A stretch of 34,703 nucleotides of DNA from Bacteroidetes bacterium ADurb.Bin008 (lineage in GTDB: Bacteria; Bacteroidota; Bacteroidia; Bacteroidales; Tenuifilaceae). A program made the translations under genes and the position numbers. Positions 16,948 to 26,535 of this stretch are shown here, one piece after another. The notes below the pieces were generated by a model. The model was given only the letters and a program-made list of their open reading frames with translations. It did not search any database and had not been told where the DNA came from. Numbering within the stretch: position 1 is the stretch's first letter; each line of letters opens with the position of its first letter. Location of the stretch: positions 1 through 34,703 of the forward strand of contig MWFE01000049.1 in the NCBI GenBank assembly GCA_002071445.1. The letters run 5' to 3'.

Positions 16948-17784
16948 TTAAAAGTTTTTGCGTTTAATTATATGCCTTGAAATCAGAATGAAGAGTAAAG
17001 AGTAGCAAAGAGCAACAATGGTGATTACGGATAATGATTGAAATGTGTGGATTTTGGGAGAGAAAACATCAGTCCCGCTGATTTTTAGTTCCACCATGTC
17101 GCTGAGCGAAATGCCCACAAAGTCGGGCATTGGAGTAAGGTTCGAGAATAGCTTTGCTGGCAAATACCCAATGGCTCGTTCGGGAATTACTGCCCTGATA
17201 ATGGGTTCGATGGGAAAAAAGTAGAGTAGGTATAGCATTATTGAAGGGCCGGGAGTGCGGATAATAGTAACGAAAAGAAGGGCAAGAGAAGTGTAAGCCA
17301 ATGACTGAACGAAAAGGATTGGCAAAAAATATATCCCATTGGTTAGATAGCTCCACGAAAGATTGTTTGTTTTCATAATCCCAATGGTAACCCCGGTGGC
17401 AAAGACTAAAAGCACAGCAAAGACAGCCAATAGCAGCATGACCATTGCTTTCCCGAAAAGCAGCTCGTTCCTCGAGAGCCCATCAATAATCTGTTTGCGA
17501 AAGGTGCGGAATTGAAATTCGTTGGACACCATCATTATGGCTAAAATGCCTAAAATAAGGTTAAACCAGCTGGCAAACCAGGTGAGGGTATTCCAAATAT
17601 GCGGAAACTGAAAGACTTTCGAAATGGTTACGCCTTGTAAATTTATTTGAATATTGCTGGCAATAAGGGTTATCAGAAGGAAAAGTAATGAGTACAGGAT
17701 AATCAGTGCTTTAAAAACAGGATAGTTCCAGGTTTTAATGCTTTCAATACGGGCAATGCGCTTTATGTTGTTTAACTTCAGCAT
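16948..17784 (-). CDS. ABC-2 type exporter permease subunit
   Basis: The 278-aa protein has about six hydrophobic segments (about residues 25-45, 65-85, 108-130, 145-165, 175-195 and 245-268) in the layout of ABC-2 permeases, with a conserved-looking FQFRTFRKQIIDGLSR loop between helices 2 and 3. It starts 21 bp after the stop of the ATPase gene (17806-18711), so the two form a transporter operon. The substrate is unknown. Comparable one-ATPase, one-permease pairs include the bacitracin/lantibiotic and sodium (NatAB) exporters. Confidence 0.87.
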   Translation of the reverse strand: MLKLNNIKRIARIESIKTWNYPVFKALIILYSLLFLLITLIASNIQINLQGVTISKVFQFPHIWNTLTWFASWFNLILGILAIMMVSNEFQFRTFRKQIIDGLSRNELLFGKAMVMLLLAVFAVLLVFATGVTIGIMKTNNLSWSYLTNGIYFLPILFVQSLAYTSLALLFVTIIRTPGPSIMLYLLYFFPIEPIIRAVIPERAIGYLPAKLFSNLTPMPDFVGISLSDMVELKISGTDVFSPKIHTFQSLSVITIVALCYSLLFILISRHIIKRKNF

Positions 17785-17805
17785 AATTATTGCAGAACGT
17801 AAATC

Positions 17806-18711
17806 TTAACCGTGTTGAGAAGGCCCCTTAACCAGTTCGAGGAATTGCGACTCGAGGCTTGCCTTATGCAATTCAAGCGTGCTGATAATAATCCCCTTTT
17901 CAACCAGCCATTTGTTGAGTTCAGTAGTTGTTAACCCTTCGCCCAGCGAAATGCGTATTGAATTGCCTTCCATCTCCAGGATAGAAATGCGGCTGTTTGT
18001 TTTTAAGCACTTTTGCAGCTCAGCGATATTTTCTGCACTAATAGTCACCAGCGTTTTACCACTAAGCAATTCATCAACCTTTCCGTAGGCAATTCGTTCT
18101 CCGTTTTTTAATATTACAACGTCGGTACATACCTTTTCTACCTCATCGAGTAGATGGCTGGCCATGATAATGGTTTTCCCCAGATCTCTTTGTTGTATAA
18201 TAATTTCCCTGACTTCGGCAATTCCCTCCGGATCAAGGCCATTAGTTGGTTCGTCCAGAATCAGTACGTCAGGATTTCCAAGCAGTGCGCTGGCAAGCGC
18301 AAGCCGTTGTTTCATCCCAAACGACAGGGTGTAAAAAGGGGATTTGATTCTCCCGGTTAGTCCAACCAGTTCGAGAGTCCTTTGGATATCATTCAACCCT
18401 TTGCCCCGGGCGTGGGCCACAATCTTTAGGTTTTTCTCCAGGTTTAAATAGGGGAAAAAATGCGGAACTTCAATCAGGGTGCCAATATTTCTGTTGGCCG
18501 AAGGGCCACTTTGCCCATCGAACCAGTGAAATGTGCCGCTATCGGGATATTTGGTTTGTAGAAGCAGGTTGAGGGTTGTGGTTTTTCCGCTTCCGTTGGG
18601 ACCCAGCAATCCAAGTACCTGCCCTTCGAAGACACTGAAGCTCAGGTTCGAAACAGCCTTAATTGTCCCAAACGATTTGGTTAACCCCTCAACTTTAAGA
18701 ATGGTTTTCAC
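17806..18711 (-). CDS. ABC exporter ATP-binding subunit
   Basis: The 301-aa protein has a standard ABC domain: Walker A GPNGSGKT (37-44), signature LSFGMKQR (129-136), Walker B with ILDEPTNGLD (151-160) and the switch histidine in ASHLLDEVEKVCTD. The degenerate signature SFGMKQR and the ~80-residue C-terminal extension are typical of drug or antimicrobial-peptide exporters of the BcrA/NatA type. It is the first gene of a two-gene operon with the permease just downstream. A good promoter match lies 41 bp upstream. Confidence 0.93.
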   Translation of the reverse strand: MKTILKVEGLTKSFGTIKAVSNLSFSVFEGQVLGLLGPNGSGKTTTLNLLLQTKYPDSGTFHWFDGQSGPSANRNIGTLIEVPHFFPYLNLEKNLKIVAHARGKGLNDIQRTLELVGLTGRIKSPFYTLSFGMKQRLALASALLGNPDVLILDEPTNGLDPEGIAEVREIIIQQRDLGKTIIMASHLLDEVEKVCTDVVILKNGERIAYGKVDELLSGKTLVTISAENIAELQKCLKTNSRISILEMEGNSIRISLGEGLTTTELNKWLVEKGIIISTLELHKASLESQFLELVKGPSQHG

Positions 18712-18751
18712 AGCATGGATTTAACCGGTAAGGTAAGCCACATTACTTATA

Positions 18752-18784
18752 CAAATATACTCTTTTAATGCCTACGATTGTAAA
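18752..18784 (-). promoter_or_regulatory. Candidate promoter of the ABC exporter operon
   Basis: On the minus strand TTTA (18781-18784) and TATATTTG (18752-18759) are separated by 21 bp. The -7 element is perfect and the -33 element has one mismatch to TTTG. The -7 element ends 41 bp upstream of the ATPase ATG. Confidence 0.55.
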
Positions 18785-18848
18785 CGCGGTTAAGGGAAAA
18801 TCGTGCGAATATATCCTAATGGGAAAAGTACGAAATCGGCCAACCCTT

Positions 18849-21044
18849 TTAGTTGCCTATTTCAGAAATGAATTTAATCCGAACCAACCTCACTTCTTCC
18901 TCGGTAAATTCATCCTCGCCAAGGTATTTCAATGCCTCTTCAACGGATTCTGTTTCGGCTTCATCCTTAAAGTAATCAAATATTTCCTCGATTTTATCTT
19001 CTTCGATGACCTTGTTGATATAGTAGTCGATATTTATCTTGGTTCCCGAGTTGACAATGGCCTCTATTTCAGTGATCAGCTCATCGAACTCCAGATCTTT
19101 TGAGCTGGCGATATCCTCAAGATCCATTTTCCTGTCGATACTTTGAATGATGAATACCTTTAGCAGCGACTTGTTGGCCACCGTCTTCACCACCATATCC
19201 TGAGGGCGTACAATCTCCTTGTCCTCAACGTAAACTCGAATCAATTCAATGAATTCACTGCCATAGCGCTTAGCCTTACCCACGCCAACCCCCGTTATAT
19301 TCTGCAACTCTTCAATGGTAATGGGGTATTGAATGGCCATATCCTCCAGGGAGGGATCCTGGAACACAACAAATGGGGGTAGATTTTTCTTCTTAGCAAT
19401 CTTTTTCCTCAAATCTTTGAGCATGGCGAAAAGCTCCTCATCGCAGGTATTCCCCTTGCCCATCTGCCCGATGGAGATATCATCTTCATCCGATTCCTCG
19501 TAATCGTGATCCTTGGTGAACATCAGGTCGTATGGCTCTTTCAGGAAATCGTGCCCTTTTTGGGTTACCAGCAGAAGGCCATAGTTTTCGATGTCCTTAT
19601 CCAAAAATTTCATTACCAGTGCCTGTCGGATTATGGCATTCCAGAATTTAACCCCTTGCTCGGCACCCTCGCCAAACATCTCGAGTTTGTGATGCTTGTA
19701 CGATTTAATGGTTGTTGTCAAATTCCCGCAAAGGATGTTGGCTACATGTTCAGCCTTAAACTTTTCTTTAACGGCAATCACCGTTTCAATGAGCAATTGC
19801 AGGAGTTCCTTCCCTTCGAACTGCTCTTTGGGGTGGGTGCAATTGTCGCACATATTGCAGGTAGGCTCGGGGTATTCCTCACCGAAGTAGTGAAGTAGCA
19901 TCTTGCGTCGGCACACCGAAGATTCGGCGTAGGATACGGTCTCCAGCAGGAGTTGTTTCCCAATTTCCTGTTCGGCCACGGGTTTCCCCTGCATAAACTT
20001 CTCCAGTTTCTGAATATCCTTGTAGCTGTAGAATGTGATACACTGACCCTCACCGCCATCGCGTCCGGCACGCCCGGTTTCCTGGTAGTACCCCTCAAGG
20101 CTTTTGGGGATATCGTAGTGGATAACGAAACGAACATCGGGTTTATCGATACCCATGCCAAAGGCAATGGTGGCAACGATAATGTCCACCTCTTCCATAA
20201 GGAACTTATCCTGATTACCGCTACGGGTGGCCGAATCCATGCCTGCATGGTAGGGCAGGGCTTTAATGCCATTCACCTTGAGCATTTCGGCAATCTCTTC
20301 CACCTTTTTCCGGCTTAGGCAGTATATTATCCCCGATTTCCCGGCGTTATTACGTATAAACTTGATAATCTCCTTGTTGGTGTTAACCTTGGGCCTAACC
20401 TCGTAGTACAAATTGGGCCTGTTGAACGACGACTTGAAAATGCTGGCTTCGAGCATTCCAAGGTTTTTCTGGATATCGTTCTGCACTTTTGGGGTTGCTG
20501 TGGCCGTGAGAGCTATAATCGGAGCGGCCCCTATTTCGTTGATAATAGGTCTGATACGTCTATATTCAGGGCGAAAATCGTGGCCCCACTCCGAGATGCA
20601 GTGCGCCTCGTCGATGGCATAGAACGAAATAGTGGCCTGTTTTAGAAACTGAATGTTTTCATCCTTGGTAAGCGACTCCGGGGCAACGTATAGCATTTTG
20701 GTTTTTCCGCTCAGAATGTCGTCTTTAACTCGCTGAATTTGAGTTTTATTGAGAGATGAATTGAGGAAATGGGCAACCCCATCATCCATGCTGTAGCCCC
20801 TCATGGAGTCCACCTGATTCTTCATAAGGGCAATGAGGGGAGAAATGATAATGGCAGTTCCGTCTAAAATCAGGGCGGGCAGTTGGTAGCACAACGATTT
20901 TCCTCCACCTGTAGGCATCAGCACAAAAGTATCCTTGCCGGCAAGGATATTCCGAATTATTACTTCCTGATTCCATTTAAAGTTGGAAAAACCGAAATAC
21001 TTATGAAGATATTCCTTCAGTGCTATGTCGTGGTTAATGTTCAT
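18849..21044 (-). CDS. recQ: ATP-dependent DNA helicase RecQ
   Basis: RecQ unwinds DNA 3'-5' in recombination and replication-fork repair. The 731-aa protein shows helicase motif I MPTGGGKSLC (43-52), motif II with the aromatic-rich loop DEAHCISEWGHDFRPEY (145-161), motif III ALTATATP, and motif VI GYYQETGRAGRDG. The RQC zinc site is marked by CRRKMLLHYFGE followed by CNMCDNC. An HRDC domain (about residues 525-600) is visible around IAKKKNLPPFVVFQDPSL and ITGVGVGKAKRYG. About 100 acidic residues follow it. Length is somewhat above E. coli RecQ (609 aa) because of this tail, as in other Bacteroidota. It is divergent from kdsD across 176 bp. Confidence 0.97.
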   Translation of the reverse strand: MNINHDIALKEYLHKYFGFSNFKWNQEVIIRNILAGKDTFVLMPTGGGKSLCYQLPALILDGTAIIISPLIALMKNQVDSMRGYSMDDGVAHFLNSSLNKTQIQRVKDDILSGKTKMLYVAPESLTKDENIQFLKQATISFYAIDEAHCISEWGHDFRPEYRRIRPIINEIGAAPIIALTATATPKVQNDIQKNLGMLEASIFKSSFNRPNLYYEVRPKVNTNKEIIKFIRNNAGKSGIIYCLSRKKVEEIAEMLKVNGIKALPYHAGMDSATRSGNQDKFLMEEVDIIVATIAFGMGIDKPDVRFVIHYDIPKSLEGYYQETGRAGRDGGEGQCITFYSYKDIQKLEKFMQGKPVAEQEIGKQLLLETVSYAESSVCRRKMLLHYFGEEYPEPTCNMCDNCTHPKEQFEGKELLQLLIETVIAVKEKFKAEHVANILCGNLTTTIKSYKHHKLEMFGEGAEQGVKFWNAIIRQALVMKFLDKDIENYGLLLVTQKGHDFLKEPYDLMFTKDHDYEESDEDDISIGQMGKGNTCDEELFAMLKDLRKKIAKKKNLPPFVVFQDPSLEDMAIQYPITIEELQNITGVGVGKAKRYGSEFIELIRVYVEDKEIVRPQDMVVKTVANKSLLKVFIIQSIDRKMDLEDIASSKDLEFDELITEIEAIVNSGTKINIDYYINKVIEEDKIEEIFDYFKDEAETESVEEALKYLGEDEFTEEEVRLVRIKFISEIGN

Positions 21045-21220
21045 TTTATTGATCTGTCCCTAAATTACTGAAACTCTAAAATTTTAAAACAATGATATCA
21101 CCAAATGGGGCAGAAGATTATACTAAAAGGACTACATTTGTAGCGTAAAGCTTAATCATTGCCGGAGATTATTCTTGTTGTTTTTTTTCAAAGATTAAAG
21201 ATACTAATTTTTTTTGAAAA

Positions 21221-22186
21221 ATGAACCATATTGATATAAATCACCTTGCCATCGAGACCATAAAATCCGAAGCAGCTGCCATTGAAAAGTTGGCAACCTT
21301 CATCGACTCGGTATTCGAACAATGCGTAAATCTGCTTTTCGAAAGCAAGGGAAGGATTATAGTAACGGGTATTGGGAAAAGCGCAATCATTGCCGAGAAG
21401 ATAGTGGCAACATTCAATTCAACGGGCAGCCCGGCAATCTTTATGCATGCTGCCGATGCCATTCACGGCGATTTGGGCATCATCCAGCCAGATGATGTGA
21501 TACTTTGCCTTTCGAAAAGCGGAAATACTCCCGAAATAAAGGTGCTGGTACCGCTTATAAAGAATATGGGCAACAAGTTGGTGGCAATCGTTTCGAACCC
21601 CGACAGCTATTTGGCCCACAGGGCCGACTACGTTCTTAGGGCTACTGTTGATAATGAGGCCTGTCCCAACAACCTGGCGCCCACCTCAAGCACAACCGCC
21701 CAAATGGTTTTGGGTGATGCCCTGGCCGTTTGCCTACTCAAGCTGAGGGGGTTTACTCCGTCCGACTTTGCACGCTTCCATCCCGGAGGTTCGCTGGGAA
21801 AAAAGCTGTACATGCGCGTTGCCGATATCTTTGATGACGGGATGGTGCCCGGGGTTGCGCCGAATGAGAGAATTAAATCGGTAATTGTGGAAATATCTTC
21901 CAAGCGCATGGGAGCCACCGCTGTGGTTGATGATAAGGGTGATATTGCGGGAATTATCACCGATGGCGACCTAAGGAGAATGCTTCAGGCTAACGACAGC
22001 ATTGAGGGGCTGACTGCTTCGCAGATCATGTCGGCCAACCCCAAAACCATTGAGCAGGACGAGCTGGCGATAAATGCCTTTAACCTGATGGAGAAGAATA
22101 AGATCACCCAACTGCTTGTTACCAATGGTGGAAAGTATGTGGGAATGATCCATCTGCACGATATTCTTCGTGAAGGATTAATTTGA
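21221..22186 (+). CDS. kdsD: D-arabinose-5-phosphate isomerase (KdsD/KpsF/GutQ family)
   Basis: The enzyme interconverts ribulose-5-phosphate and arabinose-5-phosphate, the first step toward Kdo for lipopolysaccharide. The 321-aa protein has a SIS domain (about residues 35-180) with VTGIGKSAIIAEKI, the SKSGNTPE phosphate loop and DFARFHPGGSLGKKL. Two CBS domains follow (about 205-262 and 268-321). This is the full standard architecture. Upstream, TACATTTG (21133-21140) matches a -7 element but has no obvious -33. tatC follows 10 bp downstream, so the two are one operon. recQ, kdsD, tatC and lptB lie together in other Bacteroidota as I recall, which supports the assignment. Confidence 0.95.
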   Translation: MNHIDINHLAIETIKSEAAAIEKLATFIDSVFEQCVNLLFESKGRIIVTGIGKSAIIAEKIVATFNSTGSPAIFMHAADAIHGDLGIIQPDDVILCLSKSGNTPEIKVLVPLIKNMGNKLVAIVSNPDSYLAHRADYVLRATVDNEACPNNLAPTSSTTAQMVLGDALAVCLLKLRGFTPSDFARFHPGGSLGKKLYMRVADIFDDGMVPGVAPNERIKSVIVEISSKRMGATAVVDDKGDIAGIITDGDLRRMLQANDSIEGLTASQIMSANPKTIEQDELAINAFNLMEKNKITQLLVTNGGKYVGMIHLHDILREGLI

Positions 22187-22196
22187 TAGCTGTATT

Positions 22197-23009
22197 ATGG
22201 TGAAGAAGGATAAAGCGGAAACAAGCGAAATGGGCTTTCTCGATCACCTTGAGGAGTTGAGGTGGGTTCTTGTTCGCGCTGCCGCAGGGATACTTCTGGC
22301 GGCCATAGGTGCCTTTGTGTCATACCGCTTTATTTTTGATTATGTGATTTTCGGCCCCAAATCTCCCGATTTTGTAACTAATCGTGTTCTGTGCCTGATT
22401 GCACAAAGTATTAATGCCCCGGCCTTGTGCATAAACTCCAAACCCCTGGAGATTATCAACATCAACATGGCGGGGCAGTTCAATACTCACCTGATGGTTT
22501 CCCTATACGCCGGGATCATCGTGGCCTTCCCTTATATAATATTCCAACTATGGAATTTTGTAAAACCTGCCCTTTACGAGCACGAGAGGAAACGTGCCAG
22601 GGGAGCAGTTTTTTACATATCGTTGCTTTTTTTCGTGGGGGTTTGTTTCGGGTTTTTCATCATTGCCCCTTTTACTATTCATTTCCTGGGCACCTATAGG
22701 ATATCACCTGAGGTTACCAACCAGATTAATTTAGGGTCATACCTTTCATCGGTTGCTGCAGTAACCCTGGCTGCCGGACTGCTGTTTGAACTGCCTATCC
22801 TTATCCTCTTTCTAACCAAGGCAAACATCGTTTCCCCCACCTTTCTGAAAAAGTATCGCAAGCATGCCTTCATTGTAATTATGGTCATTGCAGCCATCAT
22901 CACCCCGCCCGATGTATTCAGCCTGATACTGGTTACCATTCCCATGTGGCTGCTCTACGAGTTTAGCATATTTATATCCTCAAGGCATTATAGGCGAAAT
23001 ACCCCCTAA
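22197..23009 (+). CDS. tatC: Sec-independent protein translocase TatC
   Basis: TatC is the receptor core of the twin-arginine pathway and exports folded proteins across the inner membrane. The 270-aa protein has six hydrophobic segments and the conserved N-terminal FLDHLEELR before helix 1. The periplasmic loop between helices 1 and 2 is longer than in E. coli and includes two cysteines. The cytoplasmic motif FQLWNFVKPALYEHER and a final PPDVFSLIL segment are also present. The start ATG 22197 is 10 bp past the kdsD stop. No tatA/tatB is in the window. Confidence 0.96.
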   Translation: MVKKDKAETSEMGFLDHLEELRWVLVRAAAGILLAAIGAFVSYRFIFDYVIFGPKSPDFVTNRVLCLIAQSINAPALCINSKPLEIININMAGQFNTHLMVSLYAGIIVAFPYIIFQLWNFVKPALYEHERKRARGAVFYISLLFFVGVCFGFFIIAPFTIHFLGTYRISPEVTNQINLGSYLSSVAAVTLAAGLLFELPILILFLTKANIVSPTFLKKYRKHAFIVIMVIAAIITPPDVFSLILVTIPMWLLYEFSIFISSRHYRRNTP

Positions 23010-23142
23010 AATGATACGGGGAGAGAAATTTAATGATACAGATCAAATTAGCGCAGAGGGTTAATCAGGTTAGCTCGATATCGGCATTGCGCCGTTGATA
23101 TACTCCATCAGTGGTGTTAACGAGGTGCAAAGCACCATTTGC

Positions 23143-23877
23143 CTAACGCCTAAGTTCAAAATTTTGTCCCAGGTACACCTTGCGCACTTCCGGGTCGCTG
23201 GCCAGCTCTTCGGCACTTCCCGATTTCATGATTTCTCCCTCGAGTAGCAGGTAAGCCCTATCGGTAATGGATAGCGTTTCGTGTACGTTGTGGTCGGTTA
23301 TCAGGATGCCAATATTTCTATCCTTCAGATGTGCCACGATATGCTGGATGTCCTCAACGGCAATGGGGTCGACTCCGGCGAAGGGCTCGTCCAGCAGGAT
23401 AAACTTGGGCTCAAGGGCCAATGCCCTGGCAATTTCGGTTCTGCGTCGCTCGCCGCCGCTCAGCTGAATGCCCAAACTTTTGCGGATTTTCTGTAACCCA
23501 AATTCATTGATCAGCGATTCAAACTTTTCGTGTTGATATTCTTTTGGAAAAGAGGTCATTTCAAGCACCGCTTTCAGATTATCCTCCACGCTCAACTTAC
23601 GAAAAACCGAAGCCTCCTGTGCCAGATAGCCAATTCCTCGTTGCGCACGCCTGTAAACAGGCTCACGGGTAATATCGAGATCGTTGAGAAAGATTTTTCC
23701 TGCATTGGGAGTAACCAGTCCAACCATCATGTAAAAAGTTGTGGTTTTCCCGGCACCATTGGGCCCCAGCAGCCCCACAATTTCGCCCTGCCTAACCTCA
23801 ACCGATACCCGATTGACAACGGTGCGTGCACGGTATCTCTTAACAAGCCCTTGTGTGTGAAGCCTCATGTTGTCCAT
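23143..23877 (-). CDS. lptB: Lipopolysaccharide export ABC transporter ATP-binding protein LptB
   Basis: LptB powers extraction of lipopolysaccharide from the inner membrane together with LptFG and LptC. The 244-aa protein has Walker A GPNGAGKT (38-45), the family-typical [20 protein letters not shown], signature LSGGERRR (139-146), Walker B with [11 protein letters not shown] and the switch histidine in [10 protein letters not shown]. The QEASVFRKL and FAGVDPIAV stretches separate LptB from other ABC ATPases. ATG 23877 is taken as the start; M4 is a possible alternative. It converges on tatC across 133 bp that contain only weak hairpins (for example GGTGC/GCACC at 23124-23136). Confidence 0.96.
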   Translation of the reverse strand: MDNMRLHTQGLVKRYRARTVVNRVSVEVRQGEIVGLLGPNGAGKTTTFYMMVGLVTPNAGKIFLNDLDITREPVYRRAQRGIGYLAQEASVFRKLSVEDNLKAVLEMTSFPKEYQHEKFESLINEFGLQKIRKSLGIQLSGGERRRTEIARALALEPKFILLDEPFAGVDPIAVEDIQHIVAHLKDRNIGILITDHNVHETLSITDRAYLLLEGEIMKSGSAEELASDPEVRKVYLGQNFELRR

Positions 23878-24015
23878 AATGGAAAATTTTGTGTAAAATT
23901 ATAAAAAAATTGGGGTACTATGGAATTTGTTGTATGGCAATTGTCCCCAATACCCAAACTCTGGTGTGCAGCTACGATTCCGGCTTAAGGGATGCGCCAA
24001 TTTCTTTATACCAAT

Positions 24016-24047
24016 AAAAAAGCGACCCCGGTAACGAGGTCGCTTTT
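24016..24047 (-). terminator. Rho-independent terminator of the cDPGS-like gene
   Basis: On the minus strand GCGACC and GGTCGC (24038-24043 and 24022-24027) pair, with two further inner G-C pairs after one mismatch, followed by six T residues (A-run 24016-24021). It lies 20 bp past the stop codon at 24067. Confidence 0.85.
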
Positions 24048-24066
24048 GGGTTAAAATATAGGTGTA

Positions 24067-25407
24067 TTAAAGCAACTTATGCTTTTTGCAGAAATCGCCG
24101 AGGATGGTATTCAGATTGGGATCGCCAATCTCCTGAAGATCGTAGTGTACCCTAACGGCTGGTTTCTTAATTTTCACAATCCTGCTCAGGTCGATGGGCG
24201 TTCCAATGATCACCGTGTCGCAGTCAACATTGTTGATTGTGGTTTCCAGATCTTTCAACTGCTCTTTGCTGTAGCCCATGGCCGGAAGCAAAGCTCCAAT
24301 ATTGGGGTATATCCTGTAAGTCTCGGCCAATTTGCCAACGGCAACTGAGCGGGGATCGATGATTTCCGATGCGCCGTACTTCTGAGCAGCCACTGTGCCT
24401 GCACCAATTTTCATGTCGCCGTGGGTGAGGGTAGGACCATCTTCCACCACCAGCACCCTTTTCCCTTTGATCATCTCGGGGTTGTCAACTTTAATGGGCG
24501 ATGCACCGTCAACTACAATGGCCTTGGGGTTAACCTCGGTGATGCTATCCCTTACGGTTTGTATTCCTTCGGGACTTGCAGTTTCAATCTTGTTGATAAC
24601 CACAACTTCCGACATGCGCAGGTTTACCTCTCCGGGGTAGTAGCTGATTTCGTGTCCGGGGCGATGCGGGTCGGCAACAGTGATGGTTAAATCGGGTTTA
24701 TAGAACGAGAAGTCGTTGTTCCCGCCATCCCAAACAATCACGTCACAGCCGCTGGGATCCTTTTCTGCCTCTCTCAAAATGGCCTCATAGTCAACTCCGG
24801 CATAAATTACATTGCCTCTCACTACGTGTGGTTCGTACTCTTCCATCTCTTCGATGGTGCATTTATGCTTTTCCAAATCGGAAATCTGAGCGTAGCGCTG
24901 AACTTTCTGGGCAACCAGATCGCCGTAGGGCATGGGGTGGCGTACTGCAACCACTTTCAAACCTTTGGCCATAAGGTTTTCAATTACCCTACGCGAGGTT
25001 TGGCTTTTTCCGCAGCCCGTACGTGTGGCAACCACTGCTATCACGGGTTTCGAACTTTTCAGCATGGTGTCCTTGGGGCCTAAAAAGTTGAAATTGGCTC
25101 CGGCTGCATTGACCAATGCACAAAGGCGCATTACCTGATTGTACGAAATGTCGCTGTACGAGAAAGTGCAATCGTCAACGTTCAGCTCTTTGATCAACTT
25201 TCCCAGTTCCTCTTGGGCAACAATGGGAATACCGTTGGGGTATAATTTACCGGCAAGCTCAGCGGGATATTTCCTCCCATCGATATCGGGAATCTGAGCT
25301 GCTGTGAATGCTACAACGTTATAACTTTCATTATCACGATAGTACGTGTTGAAGTTATGAAAGTCGCGTCCTGCTGCTCCAATGATGATGACATTTTTCC
25401 TTTTCAT
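24067..25407 (-). CDS. Cyclic 2,3-diphosphoglycerate synthetase-like P-loop NTPase
   Basis: The 446-aa protein begins with a nucleotide-binding strand-loop (VIIIGAAGRDFHNFN, residues 6-20). Its central P-loop, TRTGCGKSQTS (128-138), is followed by VAVRHPMPYG, DVIVWDGGNNDFSFYKPDLTI in short segments, and VVINKIE, as in SIMIBI-class NTPases. The overall pattern matches the family named after archaeal cyclic 2,3-diphosphoglycerate synthetase, which closes the phosphate ring of a thermoprotective solute. Bacteroidota homologues are common, but their reaction is not established, so the name is provisional. It has its own promoter (25443-25474) and terminator and is a single-gene unit. Codon use looks like its neighbours. 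Confidence 0.75.
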   Translation of the reverse strand: MKRKNVIIIGAAGRDFHNFNTYYRDNESYNVVAFTAAQIPDIDGRKYPAELAGKLYPNGIPIVAQEELGKLIKELNVDDCTFSYSDISYNQVMRLCALVNAAGANFNFLGPKDTMLKSSKPVIAVVATRTGCGKSQTSRRVIENLMAKGLKVVAVRHPMPYGDLVAQKVQRYAQISDLEKHKCTIEEMEEYEPHVVRGNVIYAGVDYEAILREAEKDPSGCDVIVWDGGNNDFSFYKPDLTITVADPHRPGHEISYYPGEVNLRMSEVVVINKIETASPEGIQTVRDSITEVNPKAIVVDGASPIKVDNPEMIKGKRVLVVEDGPTLTHGDMKIGAGTVAAQKYGASEIIDPRSVAVGKLAETYRIYPNIGALLPAMGYSKEQLKDLETTINNVDCDTVIIGTPIDLSRIVKIKKPAVRVHYDLQEIGDPNLNTILGDFCKKHKLL

Positions 25408-25442
25408 AAGACAATAATTTACAATAAGTTATAAAATTTTGA

Positions 25443-25474
25443 CAAAGGTAGAGGTTTAATAACAATTATTCAAA
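25443..25474 (-). promoter_or_regulatory. Bacteroidota housekeeping promoter of the cDPGS-like gene
   Basis: On the minus strand TTTG (25471-25474) is followed after exactly 20 bp by TACCTTTG (25443-25450), a full match to TTTG-N19-21-TAnnTTTG. The predicted start near 25436 gives a 5' leader of about 30 nt. Confidence 0.8.
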
Positions 25475-25616
25475 AAAAGCCAATATGTTAAAGAACAACT
25501 CGCTATCCAAACGATGCGCAATCAGGCTGGAAGCGGGGGATGCGATTTGCCGGAATAGGCCACCCGTGGGGTTACGGAAAGAATAGAAGATAATGTAACG
25601 GGGCTTGCCTCACAAT

Positions 25617-25645
25617 CCCGATATTTCAATGTCGGGACTATCGGG
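25617..25645. repeat. CCCGA-type hairpin downstream of the Bro-N gene
   Basis: CCCGATA (25617-25623) pairs with TATCGGG (25639-25645). An alternative inner stem is TCCCGA (25616-25621) with TCGGGA (25632-25637). It lies 27 bp past the stop of the Bro-N gene and resembles the other CCCGA hairpins in the window. Confidence 0.55.
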
Positions 25646-25671
25646 GTAAATCTACTGTTACCAGCAGTTTA

Positions 25672-26508
25672 TTATTCATCTGTATTTGATTTCAGTCCTT
25701 TTTTCTTTGTTTCGGGTAAATAGTTCTGTTTTGATACAACCTTTTTCCCTGATTTAATTTCAAGTTGTTTTCTTGCATCTCCTGCTATTTTTCCACCCAC
25801 TTTCGCCGCTTTCTTATTCTGCTCAAATCCTAACGGATTTGTATTTAAGATAATTTCTTTAGTAGATGCTTCTCCAAGCATTGAAAAGATTAATTCAAGG
25901 TCGGTCATGTGATCTCTCAAATTTTGACTTTTTAGCCCTTTTATCTGCTTGTGCTGAGAAGGGGTTAGTCCGAAAGTTGCCTTAGATATTTCCGCTGTAA
26001 GAATAGAATACTCAATTTGTTCTTTAATGCCATGATTTTTCCATTCTTCAGTTAGTTCTTCTCGAATGGCAATACTTCGCATTCGCTTTTCTATCCAATC
26101 ATCGGGATAGCCTTTTAGTTTGTACAATTCACGCGTTCGCTGGGTGGCAAGTTCCGGGTTTTCAATCTCATTAAGCCTGTCTGAACCAACCTGGGCTAAC
26201 CAAAGTTTAAATGGTTCCGCTTTAGGCGATGGAATTGATTGGATTATTCTTAAAAGCCCTTTAGTATCTGATGCTTGTATTTTGCGTCTTTTGCCATCAG
26301 CCGCCTGCATTTCAACTAGGGTACAAATTGTACCCCAGTTCGATTTAAGCAACTCATCGCGGATAAGCATTTTTTTTATGTATTGCTTAACATCTGAACT
26401 GTCGGTTAATGCTTCAACTACATCTTGAACAGAAAAGTACCATTTATTTTCTTTTTCGTTCCAGACCGACCTTATTTTTTTGCTTTGAAAGAGTTTTATA
26501 TTGCTCAT
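25672..26508 (-). CDS. Bro-N domain protein (phage antirepressor / DinD-like)
   Basis: The 278-aa protein opens with a Bro-N-type domain (about residues 1-110): IRSVWNEKENKWYFSVQDVV, then the typical IQASDTKGLLRIIQSIPSPKAEPFKLWLA region. The remainder (about 115-240) contains ELYKLKGYPDDWIEKRM and a helical stretch ending in a Lys-rich tail. Bro-N domains occur in phage antirepressors and in the SOS-induced DinD of E. coli, which has a similar length. The gene stands alone, with a -7-like element close to its ATG and no phage genes around it. Base composition is more AT-rich than its neighbours, which suggests acquisition by transfer. The function here is not known. Confidence 0.8.
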   Translation of the reverse strand: MSNIKLFQSKKIRSVWNEKENKWYFSVQDVVEALTDSSDVKQYIKKMLIRDELLKSNWGTICTLVEMQAADGKRRKIQASDTKGLLRIIQSIPSPKAEPFKLWLAQVGSDRLNEIENPELATQRTRELYKLKGYPDDWIEKRMRSIAIREELTEEWKNHGIKEQIEYSILTAEISKATFGLTPSQHKQIKGLKSQNLRDHMTDLELIFSMLGEASTKEIILNTNPLGFEQNKKAAKVGGKIAGDARKQLEIKSGKKVVSKQNYLPETKKKGLKSNTDE

Positions 26509-26527
26509 TTTTGAATAGTTTTTACTG

Positions 26528-26535
26528 CAAAACTA
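26528..26535 (-). promoter_or_regulatory. Candidate -7 element of the Bro-N gene
   Basis: The minus strand reads TAGTTTTG followed by C, matching TAnnTTTG, 19 bp before the ATG at 26508. No TTTG is seen at the -33 distance. Confidence 0.4.
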
